The notes: a model not told the origin generated them from the sequence alone. Shown: positions 33,569 through 42,202, counted from the stretch's first letter. The stretch is 54,022 nucleotides of DNA from Prevotella sp. CAG:924 (GCA_000431975.1 HF988530.1:1-54022), one strand, 5' to 3'. Numbers and translations are program-made.

Positions 33569-34909
33569 ATGAAAAAGTTTATTGAGACACTAAAGAACTG
33601 TTGGAAGGTGGAGGACCTGCGTCAGCGTCTCCTCATCACCATTCTTTTTGCGGCCATCTATCGTTTTGGCTCTTTCGTCGTACTTCCTGGTATTGACCCG
33701 AGTAAACTTGATCAGCTTCAGTCGCAGACAAGGGGCGGCTTGATGTCTCTCCTTGACATGTTCTCTGGTGGGGCATTCTCCAATGCATCTATCTTTGCAT
33801 TGGGTATCATGCCTTATATCTCAGCTTCTATCGTTATGCAGCTGCTTGCTGTCGCTGTACCTTATTTCCAGAAGATGCAGCGTGAAGGAGAGAGCGGCCG
33901 TAAACGTATACAATGGTACACTCGGTGGCTGACGGTAGCCATTCTGGTCTTCCAGGCCCCGAGCTACCTGATCAACTTGAAGTTGCAGGCAAGTCAGGCT
34001 CTGGCAAGCGGCATCTCCTGGTCGGCGTTTATGGTACCTGCTACGATCATTCTGGCAGCTGGTAGTATGTTCATCCTTTGGTTGGGTGAGCGTATTACAG
34101 ATAAAGGCGTGGGAAATGGTGTCTCATTGATCATTATGATCGGTATCATTGCCCGTCTGCCCCGCGCATTCGTGCAGGAGGTCGCTTCGCGCTTCTCTGC
34201 TATCTCCGGTGGCGGACTGGTGATGTTTATTATTGAGATCCTCATTCTCTATGCTGTGGTCTGCGCGTCGATTCTGCTCGTGCAGGGTACCCGTAAGGTT
34301 CCTGTACAGTATGCGAAGCGTCTCGTAGGCAATAAGCAGTATGGTGGTGCACGTCAGTACATCCCTCTGAAGCTTTTCGCTGCCAATGTGATGCCTATCA
34401 TCTTTGCTCAGGCACTGATGTTCATTCCGTTGGCTATCGTCCAGTATCAGAGCAATGACGCAAGTTGGGTAGTGCGCAATCTTATGGATACGCACAGTCT
34501 GCTTTATAACTGCGTTTATGTGGTGCTGATCGTTGCTTTTACGTATTTCTATACGGCCATCACACTCAATCCGACACAGATGGCAGAGGACATGAAGCGA
34601 AACAACGGATTTATTCCCGGTGTTAAACCCGGACATGATACCGCCGAGTATATCGATACGATTATGACCCGTATTACATTGCCCGGTTCGTTGTTCATCG
34701 CATTCATCGCTGTAATGCCGTCACTCGCTCATCTGCTGAATGTTCAGGATCAGTTCTCGCAGTTCTTCGGCGGTACCTCATTGCTTATTACTGTCGGTGT
34801 TGTCATCGACACTTTGCAGCAGATTGAGAGTTACTTGCTGATGCGTCACTATGACGGTTTGCTCAACTCCGGGCATACACGTAATGCAGGAGCAGTCAGT
34901 GCATATTAA
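33569..34909 (+). CDS. secY: Protein translocase channel SecY
   Basis: Forms the membrane channel for export of signal-peptide proteins and insertion of membrane proteins. 446 residues with about ten hydrophobic segments. Family motifs are RFGSFVVLPGID near the N-terminus, GIMPYISASIVMQL, the cytoplasmic GERITDKGVGNGVSLII and KRNNGFIPGVKPG. It keeps its usual place after rplO. The adk gene that often follows secY in other bacteria is missing; map comes next after 11 bases. Confidence 0.97.
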   Translation: MKKFIETLKNCWKVEDLRQRLLITILFAAIYRFGSFVVLPGIDPSKLDQLQSQTRGGLMSLLDMFSGGAFSNASIFALGIMPYISASIVMQLLAVAVPYFQKMQREGESGRKRIQWYTRWLTVAILVFQAPSYLINLKLQASQALASGISWSAFMVPATIILAAGSMFILWLGERITDKGVGNGVSLIIMIGIIARLPRAFVQEVASRFSAISGGGLVMFIIEILILYAVVCASILLVQGTRKVPVQYAKRLVGNKQYGGARQYIPLKLFAANVMPIIFAQALMFIPLAIVQYQSNDASWVVRNLMDTHSLLYNCVYVVLIVAFTYFYTAITLNPTQMAEDMKRNNGFIPGVKPGHDTAEYIDTIMTRITLPGSLFIAFIAVMPSLAHLLNVQDQFSQFFGGTSLLITVGVVIDTLQQIESYLLMRHYDGLLNSGHTRNAGAVSAY

Positions 34910-34920
34910 ATATCTTTTGG

Positions 34921-35706
34921 ATGAAGATATTCCTGAAAAGTGAAGATGAGATCGACCTGATGCGCCGGGCCAACCGCTTAGTCGGTGATACTCTGGCGGA
35001 ATTGGGTAAGCATATAAAGCCTGGGATTTCAACCCTCCAACTGGATAAGATCGCAGAGGAGTTCATTCGCGATCACGGCGCAGAGCCGACGTTTAAGAAC
35101 TTCCCGAATCCATTTGGTGGGCCTTTCCCAGGCTCAATCTGCACTTCTGTGAACAATGTTGTCGTGCATGGTATTCCTTCTGACAAGGTGATCTTGAAGG
35201 AAGGAGATATTATATCGATCGATTGCGGTACATTGCTCGATGGTTATAATGGTGACAGTTGCTATACATTTAAGGTAGGCGAAGTTGCTGAGGATGTGCA
35301 GAAATTGCTGGATGCAACAAAAAAGAGTCTTTACATGGCCATTGAACAGGCACGTCCCGGTAATCATTTGGGTGACATCGGTGCGACGGTTCAGGATTAT
35401 TGTGAAGGGCTCGGTTACGGAGTGGTACGCGAGCTCACCGGTCATGGTATAGGTCGGGAGATGCATGAGGATCCCCCTGTACCCAACTACGGCAAGCATG
35501 GCAATGGTGTGATGCTGAAGGCAGGAATGTGTATCGCCATCGAGCCGATGATCACGATGGGTGATCGCAAGATATGGTTGCTTCCTGACAGATGGGGCAT
35601 TATTACCCGTGACGGTAAGCCGGCTGCTCATTTCGAGCACACTATCGCAATCCGTAAAGACGGTGCGGAAATTTTATCATCATTTGAAGGAATAGAACAT
35701 CAATAA
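34921..35706 (+). CDS. map: Methionine aminopeptidase type I
   Basis: Removes the initiator methionine from new proteins in the cytoplasm. 261 residues. All five metal ligands are visible: Asp101 (SIDCGTLLDG), Asp112 (NGDSC), His175 (TGHGIGREMHEDPP), Glu208 (IAIEPMIT) and Glu239 (FEHTIAI); the substrate-binding His is in VVHGIPS. Encoded between secY and infA, as in many bacteria. Confidence 0.97.
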   Translation: MKIFLKSEDEIDLMRRANRLVGDTLAELGKHIKPGISTLQLDKIAEEFIRDHGAEPTFKNFPNPFGGPFPGSICTSVNNVVVHGIPSDKVILKEGDIISIDCGTLLDGYNGDSCYTFKVGEVAEDVQKLLDATKKSLYMAIEQARPGNHLGDIGATVQDYCEGLGYGVVRELTGHGIGREMHEDPPVPNYGKHGNGVMLKAGMCIAIEPMITMGDRKIWLLPDRWGIITRDGKPAAHFEHTIAIRKDGAEILSSFEGIEHQ

Positions 35707-35724
35707 GGTATTAAACAATCAGGT

Positions 35725-35943
35725 ATGTCAAAACAATCAGCTATCGAACTGGACGGAACGGTTATTGAGAGTCTCTCGAATGCAATGTTCCGTGTAGAAC
35801 TTGAGAATGGAGTGCAGATCATTGCCAACATTTCCGGCAAGATGCGTATGCACTACATTAAGATCCTTCCCGGCGATAAGGTGAAAGTGGCTATGAGCCC
35901 CTATGATCTGACAAAGGGTAGAATCGAGTTCAGATACAAATAA
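35725..35943 (+). CDS. infA: Translation initiation factor IF-1
   Basis: OB-fold factor that occupies the 30S A site during initiation; 72 residues, the standard length. SKQSAIELDGTVIESLSNAM, RVELENG and KILPGDKVKVAMSPYDL match the family. Confidence 0.97.
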   Translation: MSKQSAIELDGTVIESLSNAMFRVELENGVQIIANISGKMRMHYIKILPGDKVKVAMSPYDLTKGRIEFRYK

Positions 35944-35970
35944 ATCATTATCATACATATTTCATTTGCA

Positions 35971-36087
35971 ATGAAGACAAGAGCATCTTTGAAGAAGCGT
36001 ACTCCCGACTGTAAGATCGTACGTCGTAAAGGTCGTCTGTTCGTAATCAACAAGAAGAACCCTAAGTTCAAAATGCGCCAGGGTTAA
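35971..36087 (+). CDS. rpmJ: 50S ribosomal protein L36, zinc-free form
   Basis: A 38-residue gene. Translation reads MKTRASLKKRTPDCKIVRRK then GRLFVINKKNPKFKMRQG. Three of the four zinc ligands of the C+ form are replaced (Thr11, Asn27, Phe33); only Cys14 remains, so it is the zinc-independent type. Last gene before the internal promoter of the alpha operon. Confidence 0.95.
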   Translation: MKTRASLKKRTPDCKIVRRKGRLFVINKKNPKFKMRQG

Positions 36088-36110
36088 GCGTTAAAGATAT
36101 GTAAAAGATA

Positions 36111-36141
36111 CTTGTAATATGGATTATTATGAGTATCTTTG
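36111..36141 (+). promoter_or_regulatory. Internal promoter before rpsM (alpha operon)
   Basis: CTTG at 36111-36114 and TATCTTTG at 36134-36141 with 19 bases between, in the 110-base gap between rpmJ and rpsM. It would give the S13-S11-S4-alpha-L17 group its own transcript besides read-through from upstream. Confidence 0.72.
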
Positions 36142-36197
36142 CACGTTCTTAACGAAAAAAGGATTTTTAGTATTTTAATTCATTATTCAAACAACAA

Positions 36198-36578
36198 ATG
36201 GCAATAAGAATTGTTGGAGTAGATTTGCCCCAGAATAAGCGTGGCGAAATCGCATTGACCTATATCTACGGTATAGGTCGAAGTAGTTCAGCAAAGATAT
36301 TGGACAAAGCCGGCGTGAGCCGTGACCTGAAGGTCAGCGAGTGGACTGACGAGCAGGCAGCTAAGGTCCGTGAGATTATCGGCGCTGAGTTCAAGGTGGA
36401 GGGTGACCTCCGCTCAGAGATCCAGATGAACATCAAGCGTCTCATGGACATCGGATGCTATCGTGGAATCCGTCATCGTAATGGTCTTCCTGTTCGCGGT
36501 CAGAGTACGAAGAATAATGCTCGCACCCGTAAGGGTAAGAAGAAGACTGTTGCTAACAAGAAGAAGGCTACGAAGTAA
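36198..36578 (+). CDS. rpsM: 30S ribosomal protein S13
   Basis: Head protein contacting the P-site tRNA and the B1 bridges, 126 residues. MAIRIVGVDLPQNKRGEIAL, YGIGRSSSAKIL and YRGIRHRNGLPVRGQSTKNN are typical; a Lys-rich tail (KGKKKTVANKKKATK) ends the protein. Confidence 0.97.
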   Translation: MAIRIVGVDLPQNKRGEIALTYIYGIGRSSSAKILDKAGVSRDLKVSEWTDEQAAKVREIIGAEFKVEGDLRSEIQMNIKRLMDIGCYRGIRHRNGLPVRGQSTKNNARTRKGKKKTVANKKKATK

Positions 36579-36675
36579 AATTTGGTAGTAGATCGTCAGG
36601 CCTGCTTCAGTCGTGTGACTTTTTCTCCGGCTGAAAGGGACTTGAAACGTCGACTATTTTAAATTTCAAAAAGTT

Positions 36676-37065
36676 ATGGCAAAAACAAAAGCAACATCTA
36701 AGAAAAGAAATGTGAAGGTGAATGCAATGGGCCAGCTCCATGTGCACAGTTCCTTCAACAATATTATCGTGTCTCTTGCCAATGATGAGGGTCAGGTGAT
36801 CTCTTGGTCTTCTGCTGGTAAGATGGGTTTCCGCGGTTCTAAGAAGAATACTCCGTATGCTGCTCAGATGGCAGCTGAGGACTGCGCAAAGATCGCTTAT
36901 GAGCTGGGTCTGCGCAAGGTGAAGGCTTACGTGAAGGGTCCCGGTAATGGCCGTGAGAGCGCCATCCGTGCCGTACACGGTGCAGGTATCGAGGTTACTG
37001 AGATTATCGACGTTACACCGCTGCCTCACAATGGCTGCCGTCCTCCGAAGCGTCGTCGCGTATAA
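36676..37065 (+). CDS. rpsK: 30S ribosomal protein S11
   Basis: Platform protein near the E site, 129 residues. HVHSSFNNIIVSLANDEG, SAGKMGFRGSKKNTPYAAQ and the C-terminal DVTPLPHNGCRPPKRRRV are diagnostic. The 97-base gap before it has only a weak hairpin (AGTC/GACT with TTTTTC, around 36610-36625). Confidence 0.97.
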   Translation: MAKTKATSKKRNVKVNAMGQLHVHSSFNNIIVSLANDEGQVISWSSAGKMGFRGSKKNTPYAAQMAAEDCAKIAYELGLRKVKAYVKGPGNGRESAIRAVHGAGIEVTEIIDVTPLPHNGCRPPKRRRV

Positions 37066-37103
37066 TCACATTGACATTGGATAATAAAAGTATAAAGTAA
37101 ATT

Positions 37104-37712
37104 ATGGCAAGATATATAGGTCCTAAATCAAGAATCTCACGCCGTTTTGGCGAGCCCATCTTCGGCGCTGATAAGGTACTGGCAAAGCGTAACTTCCCTC
37201 CGGGGCAGCATGGCAATGACCGCCGTCGCAAGCAGTCTGAGTATGGTTCTCAGCTTGCTGAGAAGCAGAAGGCTAAGTATACCTATGGTGTTCTTGAGCG
37301 TCAGTTCCGCAATCTCTTCGATAAGGCTGCCAAGAGCGATGGTATCACCGGTGAGGTGCTCCTTCAGTTGCTCGAGTCACGTCTGGACAATGTAGTGTAC
37401 CGTTTGGGTATCGCTCCTACACGTGCCGCTGCTCGTCAGCTGGTTAACCACAGACACATCGTTGTTGACGGTGAGGTGGTTGGCATCGCTTCTTATAGCG
37501 TAAAGCCCGGTCAGACCGTTGGCGTACGTGAGAAAGCTAAGTCGCTTGAGGTTATCGAGAATGCCCTGGCCGGCTTCAACCACAGCAAGTATCCTTGGCT
37601 GGAGTGGGACGAGAACAGCAAGAGCGGTAAGTATCTGCACCGTCCTGACCGTGCTGACATTCCTGAGAACATCAAGGAGCAGTTAATCGTTGAGTTGTAC
37701 TCTAAACAATAA
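37104..37712 (+). CDS. rpsD: 30S ribosomal protein S4
   Basis: Nucleates 30S assembly and guards decoding accuracy; 202 residues. The N-terminal domain has no cysteines, so it is the zinc-free form. The S4 RNA-binding domain is seen in SRLDNVVYRLGIAPTRAAAR and HRHIVVDGEVV. In E. coli S4 represses the alpha operon at the rpsM leader; the rpsM leader here has no obvious pseudoknot by eye. Confidence 0.96.
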   Translation: MARYIGPKSRISRRFGEPIFGADKVLAKRNFPPGQHGNDRRRKQSEYGSQLAEKQKAKYTYGVLERQFRNLFDKAAKSDGITGEVLLQLLESRLDNVVYRLGIAPTRAAARQLVNHRHIVVDGEVVGIASYSVKPGQTVGVREKAKSLEVIENALAGFNHSKYPWLEWDENSKSGKYLHRPDRADIPENIKEQLIVELYSKQ

Positions 37713-37724
37713 ATCATTTCACTA

Positions 37725-38723
37725 ATGGCGATATTAGCATTTCAAAAACCTGATAAAGTTGTGATGTTGAAGGCTACGGACACTTTCGGTGTATTCGAAT
37801 TTCGTCCTCTCGAGCCTGGCTTCGGTGTTACCATCGGTAATGCTCTGCGCCGCATCCTTCTTTCATCGCTGGAAGGTTTCGCCATCAACACCATTCGTAT
37901 CTCTGGTGTTGAGCACGAGTTCTCTTCCGTTCCCGGTGTAAAGGAAGATGTCACCAACATCATTTTGAATCTCAAGCAAGTTCGATTCAAACAAGTAGTA
38001 GAAGAATTCGAGAACGAGAAAGTAAGTATCACCGTAGAGAATTCCACAGAATTTAAAGCTGGTGATATCGGTAAGTATCTGACTGGATTTGAAGTGTTAA
38101 ACCCCGAATTGGTGATTTGTCATTTAGACTCCAAAGCATCTATGCAGATTGACCTGACCATCAACAAGGGCCGTGGTTACGTCCCCGCTGATGAGAACCG
38201 TCAGTTCTGCACAGAGCTGAATGTACTTCCTATCGATTCCATCTACACCCCTATCCGCAACGTGAAATACAGTGTAGAGCCCTATCGTGTTGAGCAGAAG
38301 ACCGACTACGACAAGCTCGTCATTGAAGTCACAACGGACGGTTCCATCCACCCGAAGGATGCGCTGAAAGAGGCTGCGAAAATCCTCATCTATCACTTCA
38401 TGCTCTTCTCTGATGGGAAGATCACACTGGAGAGTCCTGATCAGGATGACAACCAGAAGTTTGATTTTGATGAGGAGGTACTGCACATGCGTCAGCTGCT
38501 GAAGACGAAGTTGGTAGACATGAACCTCAGTGTTCGTGCTCTCAACTGTCTGAAGGCTGCCGATGTAGAGACCCTCGGTGATCTCGTACAGTACAACAAG
38601 ACCGACCTCTTGAAGTTCCGTAACTTTGGTAAGAAATCGCTTTCTGAGCTTGATGATTTGCTCGAGAGTCTGAATCTGTCGTTTGGAACTGATATTTCAA
38701 AGTATAAACTGGACAAAGAGTAA
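37725..38723 (+). CDS. rpoA: RNA polymerase alpha subunit
   Basis: Dimerises to start RNA polymerase assembly and contacts upstream DNA and activators. 332 residues with an N-terminal assembly domain (EFRPLEPGFGVTIGNALRRI, LLSSLEGFAI) and a C-terminal domain with MNLSVRALNCLKAADVETLG and LLKFRNFGKKSLSELDDLL. A linker near residue 235-250 is acidic. Confidence 0.97.
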   Translation: MAILAFQKPDKVVMLKATDTFGVFEFRPLEPGFGVTIGNALRRILLSSLEGFAINTIRISGVEHEFSSVPGVKEDVTNIILNLKQVRFKQVVEEFENEKVSITVENSTEFKAGDIGKYLTGFEVLNPELVICHLDSKASMQIDLTINKGRGYVPADENRQFCTELNVLPIDSIYTPIRNVKYSVEPYRVEQKTDYDKLVIEVTTDGSIHPKDALKEAAKILIYHFMLFSDGKITLESPDQDDNQKFDFDEEVLHMRQLLKTKLVDMNLSVRALNCLKAADVETLGDLVQYNKTDLLKFRNFGKKSLSELDDLLESLNLSFGTDISKYKLDKE

Positions 38724-38768
38724 GGCCATAAGGGCTAAGCTAACTCGTCCATAAGCATTAACAAAACA

Positions 38769-39275
38769 ATGAGACATAATAAGAAATTCAACCATCTGGG
38801 CCGTACTGCATCTCACCGTTCAGCTATGCTCGCAAACATGGCTATCTCGCTGATCATGCACAAAAGAATCACTACGACCCTCGCAAAGGCCAAGGCTCTT
38901 AAGAAGTATGTAGAGCCGCTGATCACCCGCTGCAAGAGCGATACCACTACCGACCGTCGTGTTGTGTTCCGTTATCTGCAGAACAAGTACGCTGTGAAGG
39001 AACTTTTCAGTACTGTATCTGAGAAGGTAGGTGACCGTCCCGGTGGATACACTCGTATCATCAAGCTGGGTTCACGTCTGGGTGACGGTGCAGACATGGC
39101 TTTCATCGAGCTCGTTGACTTCGATGAGAACATGGCAAAGGCTCCCAAGGCTGAGAAGAAGACTCGTCGTAGCCGTCGCAGCAAGAAGGCTGAGACTCCT
39201 GCTACTGAGGCTGCTCAGGCAGAAGAGGCTCCCAAGGCTGAGGAGACCGCTACTGAGGCTCCCAAGGCTGAATAA
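38769..39275 (+). CDS. rplQ: 50S ribosomal protein L17 with acidic C-terminal tail
   Basis: Large-subunit protein near the tunnel exit. 168 residues, about 40 more than E. coli L17. The core is typical (MRHNKKFNHLGRTASHRSAM, KRITTTLAKAKALKKYVEPL). The extra tail is Lys/Arg-rich (KKTRRSRRSKKAE) and then Ala/Glu/Pro-rich with APKAE repeated twice. The last gene of the cluster, followed by a terminator. Confidence 0.96.
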   Translation: MRHNKKFNHLGRTASHRSAMLANMAISLIMHKRITTTLAKAKALKKYVEPLITRCKSDTTTDRRVVFRYLQNKYAVKELFSTVSEKVGDRPGGYTRIIKLGSRLGDGADMAFIELVDFDENMAKAPKAEKKTRRSRRSKKAETPATEAAQAEEAPKAEETATEAPKAE

Positions 39276-39287
39276 GCTTGAATTTTC

Positions 39288-39368
39288 AAGTCCCTATATA
39301 TTAAACGTCCGTGTCCGTAAGAACACGGACGTTTTCTGTTTTCAACAGGCTTTCTAATATAGGGACTT
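39288..39368. repeat. 12-base inverted repeat enclosing the rplQ terminator
   Basis: AAGTCCCTATAT (39288-39299) and ATATAGGGACTT (39357-39368) are perfectly inverted and enclose the terminator hairpin plus a small hairpin CTGTT-TTC-AACAG (39336-39348). As RNA this makes a three-way junction; as DNA it looks like an 81-base element with terminal inverted repeats. No target-site duplication is seen. Confidence 0.55.
39304..39340 (+). terminator. Terminator of the ribosomal cluster
   Basis: AACGTCCGTGT (39304-39314) pairs perfectly with ACACGGACGTT (39323-39333), followed by TTCTGTTTT, 28 bases after rplQ. Confidence 0.85.
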
Positions 39369-39598
39369 CCTATTTTGACCGGGGTAGAGACTGTTTGATC
39401 ATTCTGGTTTGATATGTTTTGTCCATAATGATCGGGTAGTCTTTGAAGATGTCTTATAGTCGATATCACTCATATCACTCATTATAGAATTAGACGAATA
39501 AATCTACAGGCAACAACTTCCTTTGTGAGCTGATTATACAAATGAGGTCATCGCCTTTTTGGGATAAAGTTGTTAATCTTATATACTTGTTTATTAAT

Positions 39599-40768
39599 AT
39601 GAAAATCTTCTATTCTATTAACTGGGCGTTAGCAATCTTGCTGTCATTATGGCTGGGCGGGAACAAGACTTCTAATAAAGAGGCGGAGAAAGGTACTGTC
39701 GTTACAGAAAGCAGAGATTTTGTTAAAGGAGCGGATGTCAGTTGGGTGACTCAGATGGAGAGCCGAGGACATGTTTTTAAAGATTTAGCTGGGGAAAAAC
39801 GTGAGTGTATGGCTTTGATGAAGGAGTATGGCCTCAATGCCATTCGTTTGCGTGTATGGGTTGATCCCGGGGAGCATGGTAACTGGTGCAATACAGAGGA
39901 TTTGGTGGTGAAGGCCAAACGGGCATATAGTTTAGGTATGGATATCATGGTCGATTTCCATTATAGTGACTGGTGGGCCGACCCCGGTCAACAACATAAA
40001 CCCGCCTCTTGGAAAGGATTGGGAATAGGTGAATTGAAAGAGGCTTTGGCAACGCATACTATTGATGTGCTGAACGCATTAAAGGTAGCCGGAATTACAC
40101 CGAAATGGGTACAGGTGGGTAATGAAATTCGTCCAGGTATGTTGTGGGATGAGGATGCTTCGTTGAGTGGAGCTTCGTATAATATCCGTGCATGCGATGT
40201 TAAAGAGTCGAATACGACCTCGACTGAGATAAAATATAGGGCTAACTGGACCAATCTGACGGCTTTTGTTAATACCGGATATGATGCAGTAAAGTCGGTT
40301 TTTCCGCAGGCTATTGTTATTGTGCATTTGGATAACGGTTATGATAACGGACTTTATACTTGGTTTTTCGATGAGCTGAAAAAGAACGGTGGGAAATGGG
40401 ATATGATAGGTATGTCACTTTATCCCTTTTGGGCTATACAGGAACATCCTGATTATATAGCAGACAAGATAATCACAGATTGTATTGACAATATTAAGAA
40501 AGTCGGTGCCCGTTACGGATGCGATGTGATGATAGTGGAAACAGGTATGGAGTGTGCCGATAAGTTAGGATGTCTGGCAAGCGATGATATATTACAACAG
40601 GGTAAGAAGCAATTGGCTCGTATTATAAGGGAATGTCGTCAGAATACAGAAGGCAGGTGTAAAGGCGTATTCTATTGGGAACCCGAGTGTAAGCCAAGTC
40701 AATATCGTTTGGGAGCCTTTACCGAGGATGGAAGACCGACTGTAATCATGGATGCATTTAGAGAATGA
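39599..40768 (+). CDS. GH53 endo-beta-1,4-galactanase
   Basis: Expected to cut beta-1,4-galactan side chains of pectin (arabinogalactan I). 389 residues, most of it a single GH53 TIM barrel: GADVSWVTQMESRG at the start, NAIRLRVWVDPG, MVDFHYSDWWADPGQQ, the acid/base Glu176 in VQVGNEIRPG and the nucleophile Glu314 in VETGMEC. The N-terminus is a signal sequence (ATG at 39599) that looks like a lipoprotein signal but ends LWLGGNKTS, with Gly where the lipid-bearing Cys would be, one base change away from TGC. It may therefore be released or periplasmic. An in-frame ATG at 39542 adds an unlikely leader. No SusCD pair is adjacent. Confidence 0.9.
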   Translation: MKIFYSINWALAILLSLWLGGNKTSNKEAEKGTVVTESRDFVKGADVSWVTQMESRGHVFKDLAGEKRECMALMKEYGLNAIRLRVWVDPGEHGNWCNTEDLVVKAKRAYSLGMDIMVDFHYSDWWADPGQQHKPASWKGLGIGELKEALATHTIDVLNALKVAGITPKWVQVGNEIRPGMLWDEDASLSGASYNIRACDVKESNTTSTEIKYRANWTNLTAFVNTGYDAVKSVFPQAIVIVHLDNGYDNGLYTWFFDELKKNGGKWDMIGMSLYPFWAIQEHPDYIADKIITDCIDNIKKVGARYGCDVMIVETGMECADKLGCLASDDILQQGKKQLARIIRECRQNTEGRCKGVFYWEPECKPSQYRLGAFTEDGRPTVIMDAFRE

Positions 40769-41232
40769 TAAGAATAAATATGAACAGAGATTAAAATGAC
40801 TTCATTTTGTACAATACAGGAGGGAGGGGTGCAGCTATAGCGTAATAGGGGGATAGAGGCCTTATTGATAAAGAGATTGGAAATTTGAGAAAACGATGCA
40901 GCTGATGTTATGAGGCATGAGTCTTTGATAAGTAATAGAAGATGGTGAGTATGGCTTACAATTGGCTCATTGTAGAAGGAAATTGCGGTAGTATATGCAA
41001 AGTTGGTTTATATAAGTTGTGTAAAAGGGCTGTATGGCTTATATTTCAGTATAGTCGGCTGTTGGTCATATTGAGATGATCTATCAGGCTTTTGCTGTGA
41101 TTTATATTGTCTGCCTCTGATTCTGCTATTGCCGCCAGTATCATTAATTCATAAGGGTACGATATTGTTGATTTAGGGAAATCCCTACATCTTTTTAGGA
41201 AATCTATATTCTGTATCTTTCATTTTTTTCTC
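40769..41232. other. Intergenic region with a small palindrome
   Basis: About 460 AT-rich bases with no supported gene or clear terminator for the galactanase. AGGGA-AA-TCCCT at 41175-41186 is a palindrome 47 bases upstream of the next -7 element and could be an operator. Confidence 0.45.
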
Positions 41233-41240
41233 TATCTTTG
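41233..41240 (+). promoter_or_regulatory. Promoter -7 element of the glycine-zipper lipoprotein gene
   Basis: TATCTTTG at 41233-41240 is an exact match. The -33 position about 20 bases earlier has only TTCTG. The leader to the TTG start would be about 75 bases. Confidence 0.6.
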
Positions 41241-41320
41241 TGCAGTTGATTAGGAAACGCTAGTTGCGTTTCGGACACTGGTAGGAATATTCTTAGTTTT
41301 AAGGAAAGGAGTGTTTTCTT

Positions 41321-42202
41321 TTGAAACGGATAATGGTTTTTGCTGCTGCGGCAACGGTGTTGCTGAGCAGTTGTGATACTTATACAGGAACGGGAGCCTA
41401 TACAGGTGCAACCTTGGGCTCAATCCTTGGATCGGCTATCGGAGGTATCGCTGGCGGGCCGAGAGGCTCCGATTATGGCACGGTAGTCGGTATGGCTGTC
41501 GGTGCGGCTGTGGGAGGTTCTGTCGGTGCGCAGGCTGATGAGCGAGAGAATGCCAAACGGGCAAGGGTGGCCCACTACCATGCTGCAGCGAAGGCTCGTA
41601 GTGACAGCCGTTATTATGGAGAGGTCGCCAGTCGTGACCGTTATGATGAAGGTGGCAAGATGACCGATGATATGTATCTGTCTGGTGGTGAAGTCCCTGT
41701 GGCATCCAATGACCACTATGGCAGTGGCTTTGACAGTACGAACGGTGGTGACGACCGTATCCCTGACTTCACATCCGATACCGATGTCGATATGTATGAT
41801 GATGGGCAGACATCGCACACCGGAGTGAGTAGGCATGTTGATGAGCTAAACAGCCTACCCAGGCTGGAGATTCGTGATGCCTATTTTGTCGATGCCAATC
41901 AGGATGGTGTACTGAAACGTGGTGAACGGGGTGAGATCATCTTTGAGGTGATCAACCGTGGAAATTCAACCGTTCATGACATTCTTCCTGAGGTGACGGA
42001 GACGGGAAGTGACGGCCATATCCACATCTCTCCATCCGTGCATGTGGATCAGATCCTTCCGGGGAAAGGGATCCGTTATACAGCGGTGGTCAAGGCTGAT
42101 AAGGGATTGCGTGACGGCAATGTAAGGTTCTGCCTGAATGTGATGACCGGTCAGGAAACTGTGTCTACGATGGTAGAGCTTAGTGTGCCTACACGGCGAT
42201 GA
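41321..42202 (+). CDS. Lipoprotein with glycine-zipper segment
   Basis: 293 residues. The TTG start at 41321 is chosen because it gives the usual Lys/Arg start (MKRIMVFAAAATVLLSSC, lipobox Cys18) and has AAGGAAAGGAG about 10 bases upstream. Residues about 26-68 are Gly/Ala-rich with small-residue spacing (GATLGSILGSAIGGIAGG, VGMAVGAAVGGSVGAQADE), a glycine-zipper membrane-associated segment as in OmpA/SlyB-like lipoproteins. An acidic, low-complexity middle (DSTNGGDDRIPDFTSDTDVD) and a beta-sandwich-like C-terminal domain (DANQDGVLKRGERGEIIFEV to the end) follow. Probably cell-envelope; exact role unknown. Confidence 0.8.
   Translation: MKRIMVFAAAATVLLSSCDTYTGTGAYTGATLGSILGSAIGGIAGGPRGSDYGTVVGMAVGAAVGGSVGAQADERENAKRARVAHYHAAAKARSDSRYYGEVASRDRYDEGGKMTDDMYLSGGEVPVASNDHYGSGFDSTNGGDDRIPDFTSDTDVDMYDDGQTSHTGVSRHVDELNSLPRLEIRDAYFVDANQDGVLKRGERGEIIFEVINRGNSTVHDILPEVTETGSDGHIHISPSVHVDQILPGKGIRYTAVVKADKGLRDGNVRFCLNVMTGQETVSTMVELSVPTRR

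Noticed and set aside
39558..39589. TTTG and TATACTTG 20 bases apart before the GH53 gene
   Set aside because: The predicted start site would fall about 5-7 bases before or at the ATG, leaving almost no leader; one mismatch in the -7 element.
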